Source of the DNA: Pseudomonas juntendi
Lineage (GTDB): Bacteria; Pseudomonadota; Gammaproteobacteria; Pseudomonadales; Pseudomonadaceae
Direction of reading: 5' to 3'
NCBI RefSeq assembly: GCF_009932375.1
Contig: NZ_BLJG01000090.1
Span: 1-42,760 of the forward strand
DNA length: 42,760 bases
Shown here: positions 38,575-42,760 of the stretch, piece by piece
Layout of the letters: every line of letters starts with the position of its first letter
Position numbering within the stretch: position 1 is the first letter of the stretch
Program-made: the position numbers and the translations under genes
Notes under the pieces: generated by a model
Told to the model about the DNA's origin: nothing
What the model saw: the letters and a program-made list of their open reading frames with translations, nothing else
The model's database searches: none

Positions 38575-41500
38575 ATGGCGACGACCACCCTTGGGGTCAA
38601 ACTCGATGACCCTACCCGTGAGCGACTCAAGGCAGCAGCGCAGTCGATAGACCGCACGCCGCATTGGTTGATCAAGCAGGCGATCTTCAACTACCTGGAG
38701 AAGCTCGAGGGTGGCGCGACCCTGAACGACCTCAACGGCCATGCCGGCAGCCTGGCCGATGACGCCGGCGAGGTCCAGCCTGACCATGGTCACCAGTGCT
38801 TCCTGGAATTCGCCGAGAGCATCCTGCCCCAGTCGGTACTGCGCTCGGCCATTACCGCCGCATACCGCCGCCCCGAGCAGGAAGTGGTACCGATGTTGCT
38901 GGAACAGGCGCGCCTCAGCGCACCGCTGGCCGAGGCGACCAACAAGCTGGCCGCCGGCATTGCCGAGAAACTGCGCAACCAGAAAAGCGCCGGCGGCCGG
39001 GCGGGCATCGTTCAGGGCCTGCTGCAGGAGTTCTCGCTGTCTTCGCAGGAAGGCGTGGCCCTGATGTGCCTGGCCGAAGCCCTGCTGCGCATCCCCGACA
39101 AGGGCACCCGTGACGCACTGATCCGCGACAAGATCAGCAACGGCAACTGGCAGCCGCACCTGGGCAACAGCCCGTCGCTGTTCGTCAACGCCGCCACCTG
39201 GGGCCTGCTGCTGACCGGCAAGCTGGTCAGCACGCACAACGAAGCCGGCCTCACCTCCTCGCTCACCCGCATCATCGGCAAGAGCGGCGAGCCGATGATC
39301 CGCAAGGGTGTCGACATGGCCATGCGCCTGATGGGCGAGCAGTTCGTCACGGGCGAAACCATTGCCGAAGCCCTGGCCAATGCCAGCCGTTTCGAGGCCA
39401 AGGGCTTCCGTTATTCCTACGACATGCTCGGCGAGGCCGCCCTCACCGAGCACGATGCGCAGAAATACCTGGCGTCCTACGAGCAGGCCATCCACTCGAT
39501 CGGCAAGGCTTCGCATGGCCGCGGCATCTATGAAGGCCCAGGCATCTCGATCAAGCTGTCGGCGCTGCACCCGCGCTACAGCCGTGCCCAGTACGAGCGG
39601 GTGATGGAAGAGCTGTACCCGCGCCTGCTGTCGCTGACCTTGCTGGCCAAGCAATACGACATCGGCCTGAACATCGACGCCGAGGAAGCCGACCGCCTGG
39701 AGCTGTCGCTGGACCTGCTCGAGCGCCTGTGCTTCGAGCCGGCGCTGGCTGGCTGGAACGGCATCGGCTTCGTCATCCAGGCCTACCAGAAGCGCTGCCC
39801 GTACGTGATCGACTACGTTATCGACCTGGCCAAGCGCAGCCGCCACCGCCTGATGATCCGCCTGGTCAAAGGTGCCTACTGGGACAGCGAGATCAAGCGC
39901 GCCCAGGTCGAGGGGCTGGAGGGCTACCCGGTATACACGCGCAAGGTGTACACCGACGTGTCCTACGTGGCGTGCGCACGCAAGCTGCTGGCCGTACCCG
40001 AGGCCATATACCCGCAATTCGCCACCCACAACGCCCACACCCTGTCGGCCATCTACCATATTGCCGGGCAGAACTATTACCCGGGCCAGTACGAGTTCCA
40101 GTGCCTGCACGGCATGGGCGAGCCCCTGTACGAGCAGGTGGTCGGCAAGCTGGCCGATGGCAAGCTGAACCGCCCATGCCGCGTCTATGCTCCGGTGGGC
40201 ACCCACGAAACGTTGCTGGCCTACCTGGTGCGTCGCCTGCTGGAAAACGGCGCCAACACCTCGTTCGTCAACCGCATTGCCGACCACTCGATCTCGATCC
40301 AGGAACTGGTCGCCGACCCGGTCGCCAGCATCGAACGCATGGGCACCCAGGAGGGCAGCATCGGCCTGCCGCACCCGCGCATCCCATTGCCGCGTGACCT
40401 GTATGGCAGCGAACGGGCCAACTCGGCCGGTATCGACATGGCCAACGAGCACCGCCTGGCTTCGCTGTCCTGCGCCATGCTGGCCACCGCTCACAACGAC
40501 TGGAAAGCCGCCCCGCTGCTGGCCTGCGCCGCCAGTGAGGCGGCTGCGGTAGCGGTGCTGAACCCGGCAGACCACCGCGATGTGGTTGGCCATGTGCAGG
40601 AAGCCACGGTCGCCGACGTGGACAATGCCATCCAGTGCGCCATCAACGCGGCGCCGATCTGGCAGGCCACCCCGCCGGCAGAGCGCGCCGCGATTCTGGA
40701 GCGTACCGCCGACCTGATGGAGGCAGAAATCCAGCCGTTGATGGGGCTGCTGATTCGCGAAGCCGGCAAGACCTTTGCCAACGCCATCGCCGAAGTGCGC
40801 GAGGCGGTGGACTTCCTGCGCTACTACGCGGTGCAGGCCCGCAACGACTTCAGCAATGACGCGCACCGCCCGCTGGGGCCGGTGGTCTGCATCAGCCCAT
40901 GGAACTTCCCGCTGGCGATTTTCACCGGTCAGGTGGCCGCAGCCCTGGCTGCCGGCAACCCGGTACTGGCCAAGCCTGCCGAACAGACCCCACTGATCGC
41001 CGCGCAGGCCGTGCGCCTGTTACTGGACGCCGGCATTCCGGAAGGTGTATTGCAGTTGCTGCCAGGGCGCGGTGAAACCGTGGGTGCCGGCCTGGTCGGT
41101 GACGAGCGGGTCAAAGGCGTGATGTTCACCGGCTCCACCGAAGTCGCGCGCCTGCTGCAGCGCAACGTCGCCGGCCGCCTGGACAACCAGGGGCGGCCGA
41201 TCCCGCTGATCGCCGAAACCGGTGGCCAGAACGCCATGATCGTCGACTCTTCTGCGCTCACAGAGCAAGTGGTGATCGACGTGGTATCGTCGGCCTTCGA
41301 CAGTGCCGGCCAGCGTTGCTCGGCCCTGCGTGTGCTGTGCCTGCAGGAAGACTCCGCCGACCGCGTGATCGAAATGCTCAAGGGGGCCATGGCTGAAAGC
41401 CGCCTGGGCTGCCCGGACCGCCTGGCAGTGGACATTGGCCCGGTGATCGACGCCGAAGCCAAGGCCGGTATCGAGAAGCACATCCAGGGCATGCGTGAAA

Positions 41501-42528
41501 AAGGCCGCTCGGTCTACCAGGTCGCGATCGCCGATGCCGCCGAGATCAAGCGCGGCACCTTCGTCATGCCGACCCTGATCGAGCTGGACAGCTTCGACGA
41601 GCTGAAGCGTGAAATCTTCGGCCCAGTGCTGCACGTGGTGCGCTACAACCGCCGCAACCTCGACCAGTTGATCGAGCAGATCAACAACTCCGGCTATGGC
41701 CTGACCCTCGGCGTGCACACCCGCATCGACGAGACCATTGCCAAGGTGGTGGAAACCGCCAACGCCGGCAACATGTACGTCAACCGCAACATCGTTGGCG
41801 CCGTGGTAGGCGTGCAGCCCTTCGGTGGTGAAGGCCTGTCTGGTACCGGCCCGAAAGCCGGCGGCCCGCTGTACCTGTATCGCCTGCTGTCGACCCGCCC
41901 GGCCGACGCGATTGGCCGCCACTTCCAGCAACAGGATGGCGAAGGCAAGCCGGACCGTACCCTGCATGAGAAACTGGTGAAGCCGCTGCACGGTTTGAAG
42001 GCCTGGGCCGAGAGCAATCAGCTGGCCGAACTGGCCGCGCTGTGCGACCAGTTCGCTGGCCAGTCGCAGAGCGGTATCGCCCGCCTGCTGCCAGGCCCGA
42101 CCGGTGAGCGCAACAGCTACACCATCCTGCCGCGCGAGCATGTGCTGTGCCTGGCGGACAATGAAACCGACCTGCTGGCGCAGCTCGCTGCGGTGCTGGC
42201 TGTTGGCAGCTCGGCGGTGTGGGCTGACAGCGAACCGGGCAAGGCCTTGCGCGCGCGCCTGCCGCGTGAGTTGCAGGCCAAGGTGAAGCTGGTGGCGGAC
42301 TGGAACAAGGATGAAGTGGCCTTCGACGCCGTGATCCACCATGGCGACTCGGACCAGCTGCGTGGCGTTTGCCAGCAGGTGGCCAAGCGTGGCGGGGCGA
42401 TCGTGGGTGTGCACGGGTTGTCCAGCGGGGATCATCAGATTGCGCTGGAGCGGCTGGTGATTGAGCGCGCGGTTAGTGTGAATACTGCGGCGGCCGGTGG
42501 TAACGCCAGCTTGATGACGATTGGCTGA
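38575..42528 (+). CDS. putA: Trifunctional PutA: put repressor, proline dehydrogenase, P5C dehydrogenase
   Basis: PutA oxidises proline to glutamate in two steps and represses the put genes when proline is low. The 1317-residue length is that of the repressor type. Residues 1-47 form a ribbon-helix-helix DNA-binding domain (TTTLGVKLDDPTRERLKAAA). The proline dehydrogenase barrel has GPGISIKLSALHPRY near 321 and RLVKGAYWDSEIK near 428. The aldehyde dehydrogenase domain has SPWNFPLAIFTG near 773, the general-base Glu881 and catalytic Cys915 (GQRCSALR). A C-terminal regulatory-type domain ends the protein. GAGG lies 7 bases before ATG 38575. A clear terminator follows. Confidence 0.99.
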   Translation: MATTTLGVKLDDPTRERLKAAAQSIDRTPHWLIKQAIFNYLEKLEGGATLNDLNGHAGSLADDAGEVQPDHGHQCFLEFAESILPQSVLRSAITAAYRRPEQEVVPMLLEQARLSAPLAEATNKLAAGIAEKLRNQKSAGGRAGIVQGLLQEFSLSSQEGVALMCLAEALLRIPDKGTRDALIRDKISNGNWQPHLGNSPSLFVNAATWGLLLTGKLVSTHNEAGLTSSLTRIIGKSGEPMIRKGVDMAMRLMGEQFVTGETIAEALANASRFEAKGFRYSYDMLGEAALTEHDAQKYLASYEQAIHSIGKASHGRGIYEGPGISIKLSALHPRYSRAQYERVMEELYPRLLSLTLLAKQYDIGLNIDAEEADRLELSLDLLERLCFEPALAGWNGIGFVIQAYQKRCPYVIDYVIDLAKRSRHRLMIRLVKGAYWDSEIKRAQVEGLEGYPVYTRKVYTDVSYVACARKLLAVPEAIYPQFATHNAHTLSAIYHIAGQNYYPGQYEFQCLHGMGEPLYEQVVGKLADGKLNRPCRVYAPVGTHETLLAYLVRRLLENGANTSFVNRIADHSISIQELVADPVASIERMGTQEGSIGLPHPRIPLPRDLYGSERANSAGIDMANEHRLASLSCAMLATAHNDWKAAPLLACAASEAAAVAVLNPADHRDVVGHVQEATVADVDNAIQCAINAAPIWQATPPAERAAILERTADLMEAEIQPLMGLLIREAGKTFANAIAEVREAVDFLRYYAVQARNDFSNDAHRPLGPVVCISPWNFPLAIFTGQVAAALAAGNPVLAKPAEQTPLIAAQAVRLLLDAGIPEGVLQLLPGRGETVGAGLVGDERVKGVMFTGSTEVARLLQRNVAGRLDNQGRPIPLIAETGGQNAMIVDSSALTEQVVIDVVSSAFDSAGQRCSALRVLCLQEDSADRVIEMLKGAMAESRLGCPDRLAVDIGPVIDAEAKAGIEKHIQGMREKGRSVYQVAIADAAEIKRGTFVMPTLIELDSFDELKREIFGPVLHVVRYNRRNLDQLIEQINNSGYGLTLGVHTRIDETIAKVVETANAGNMYVNRNIVGAVVGVQPFGGEGLSGTGPKAGGPLYLYRLLSTRPADAIGRHFQQQDGEGKPDRTLHEKLVKPLHGLKAWAESNQLAELAALCDQFAGQSQSGIARLLPGPTGERNSYTILPREHVLCLADNETDLLAQLAAVLAVGSSAVWADSEPGKALRARLPRELQAKVKLVADWNKDEVAFDAVIHHGDSDQLRGVCQQVAKRGGAIVGVHGLSSGDHQIALERLVIERAVSVNTAAAGGNASLMTIG

Positions 42529-42556
42529 GGCTGAGGCTGAGGGTTGTTGAGGGAAG

Positions 42557-42581
42557 GGAGAGCTTTGGCTCTCCTTTTTTT
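42557..42581 (+). terminator. Intrinsic terminator after putA
   Basis: The stem GGAGAGC (42557-42563) / GCTCTCC (42568-42574) has a TTTG loop and is followed by seven T residues. It lies 28 bases past the putA stop. Confidence 0.9.
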
Positions 42582-42655
42582 ATGGGTGTCCGCCTTGAGA
42601 TTGGGGGTGGGCTGACAGGTGACCGACACAACATTTTCAGCGCCTGTGAGACCGA

Positions 42656-42673
42656 GCGCCGCCCGCGCGGCGC
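42656..42673. repeat. Palindromic GC-rich element at the window end
   Basis: GCGCCGC / GCGGCGC form a perfect 7-bp stem with loop CCGC, inside CCTGTGAGACCGAGCGCC-type sequence. From memory this resembles a dispersed P. putida intergenic repeat; I could not compare it. No gene is visible in 42582-42760. Confidence 0.5.
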
Positions 42674-42760
42674 ATCGAGCTAGCGGGCGCCCTACGGTTC
42701 TTGCCCGACAACCACCTGCGGAACATCCACGCGAACGCTTCCGCGCATCGCTTGATATGC

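Noticed and set aside
38449..40866. An 805-residue open frame on the strand opposite putA
   Set aside because: It is the antisense shadow of putA. High GC at third codon positions leaves few stops on the other strand. It has no recognisable domain and no ribosome site.

Overview
The window is a stretch of core chromosome from a fluorescent Pseudomonas, most likely of the P. putida group. The evidence is high GC, dense coding, pseudomonad gene order and REP repeats of the P. putida type. These include a pair built on the core GCCGGCAAGCCAGCTCCCACAG and a related family built on AGGAGCGGCCTTGTGTCGCG. I recognise 33 protein genes. I see no tRNA, rRNA, CRISPR array, insertion sequence or prophage. 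Nearly all genes belong to recognised families, and I did not find a wholly new system.

Layout, left to right. (1) 1-2791: the 5' part of serB (cut by the window edge) diverges from a gene for an AhpA/YtjB-type membrane protein, as serB and ytjB do in enterics. (2) 2808-12141: a long leftward block reading nudF, yqiB, cpdA, [REP pair], yqiA, parE, esterase-like, retropepsin-like, parC, PqiC-like lipoprotein. It joins both topoisomerase IV subunits to envelope proteins and nucleotide-signal hydrolases, mostly with overlaps or very small gaps. (3) 12328-16600: a DUF3298 lipoprotein gene, then the thiamin unit of TPP riboswitch, thiC and the transporter gene cytX. (4) 16768-24081: tolC, waaA (Kdo transferase), a LysR regulator divergent from an SMR efflux gene, and a rightward FAD oxidoreductase / aldo-keto reductase / Nudix-like trio. 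(5) 24247-35513: the LPS inner-core and lipid A export region with hldE, msbA, a small LPS-kinase-like protein, glycosyltransferases, a DnpA-like deacetylase, a GNAT-like protein, a WapH-like glycosyltransferase and a carbamoyltransferase. (6) 35734-42528: rlmJ, then putP and putA diverging from a 357-bp control region that holds seven exact GTTGCA hexamers, the motif known for PutA operators.

How the parts work together. Much of the window serves the cell envelope: Kdo and heptose for LPS core, flipping of lipid A-core, core decoration, the TolC channel and several lipoproteins. The other themes are chromosome decatenation (ParC/ParE), cofactor synthesis (ThiC/CytX under a riboswitch) and proline catabolism (PutP/PutA). 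REP elements lie close to the 3' ends of genes (cpdA, thiC, tolC/waaA, the Nudix-like gene/hldE, rlmJ, putP) and may cap transcripts. Clear T-tract terminators are seen only after the AhpA-like gene and after putA.

The most useful leads are the topo IV operon with its TTG- and GTG-started overlapping passenger genes, the GTTGCA array, the Nudix-like protein often annotated as a metal ABC transporter ATPase, the apparent absence of waaL and wapR from the LPS block, and the REP pairs.
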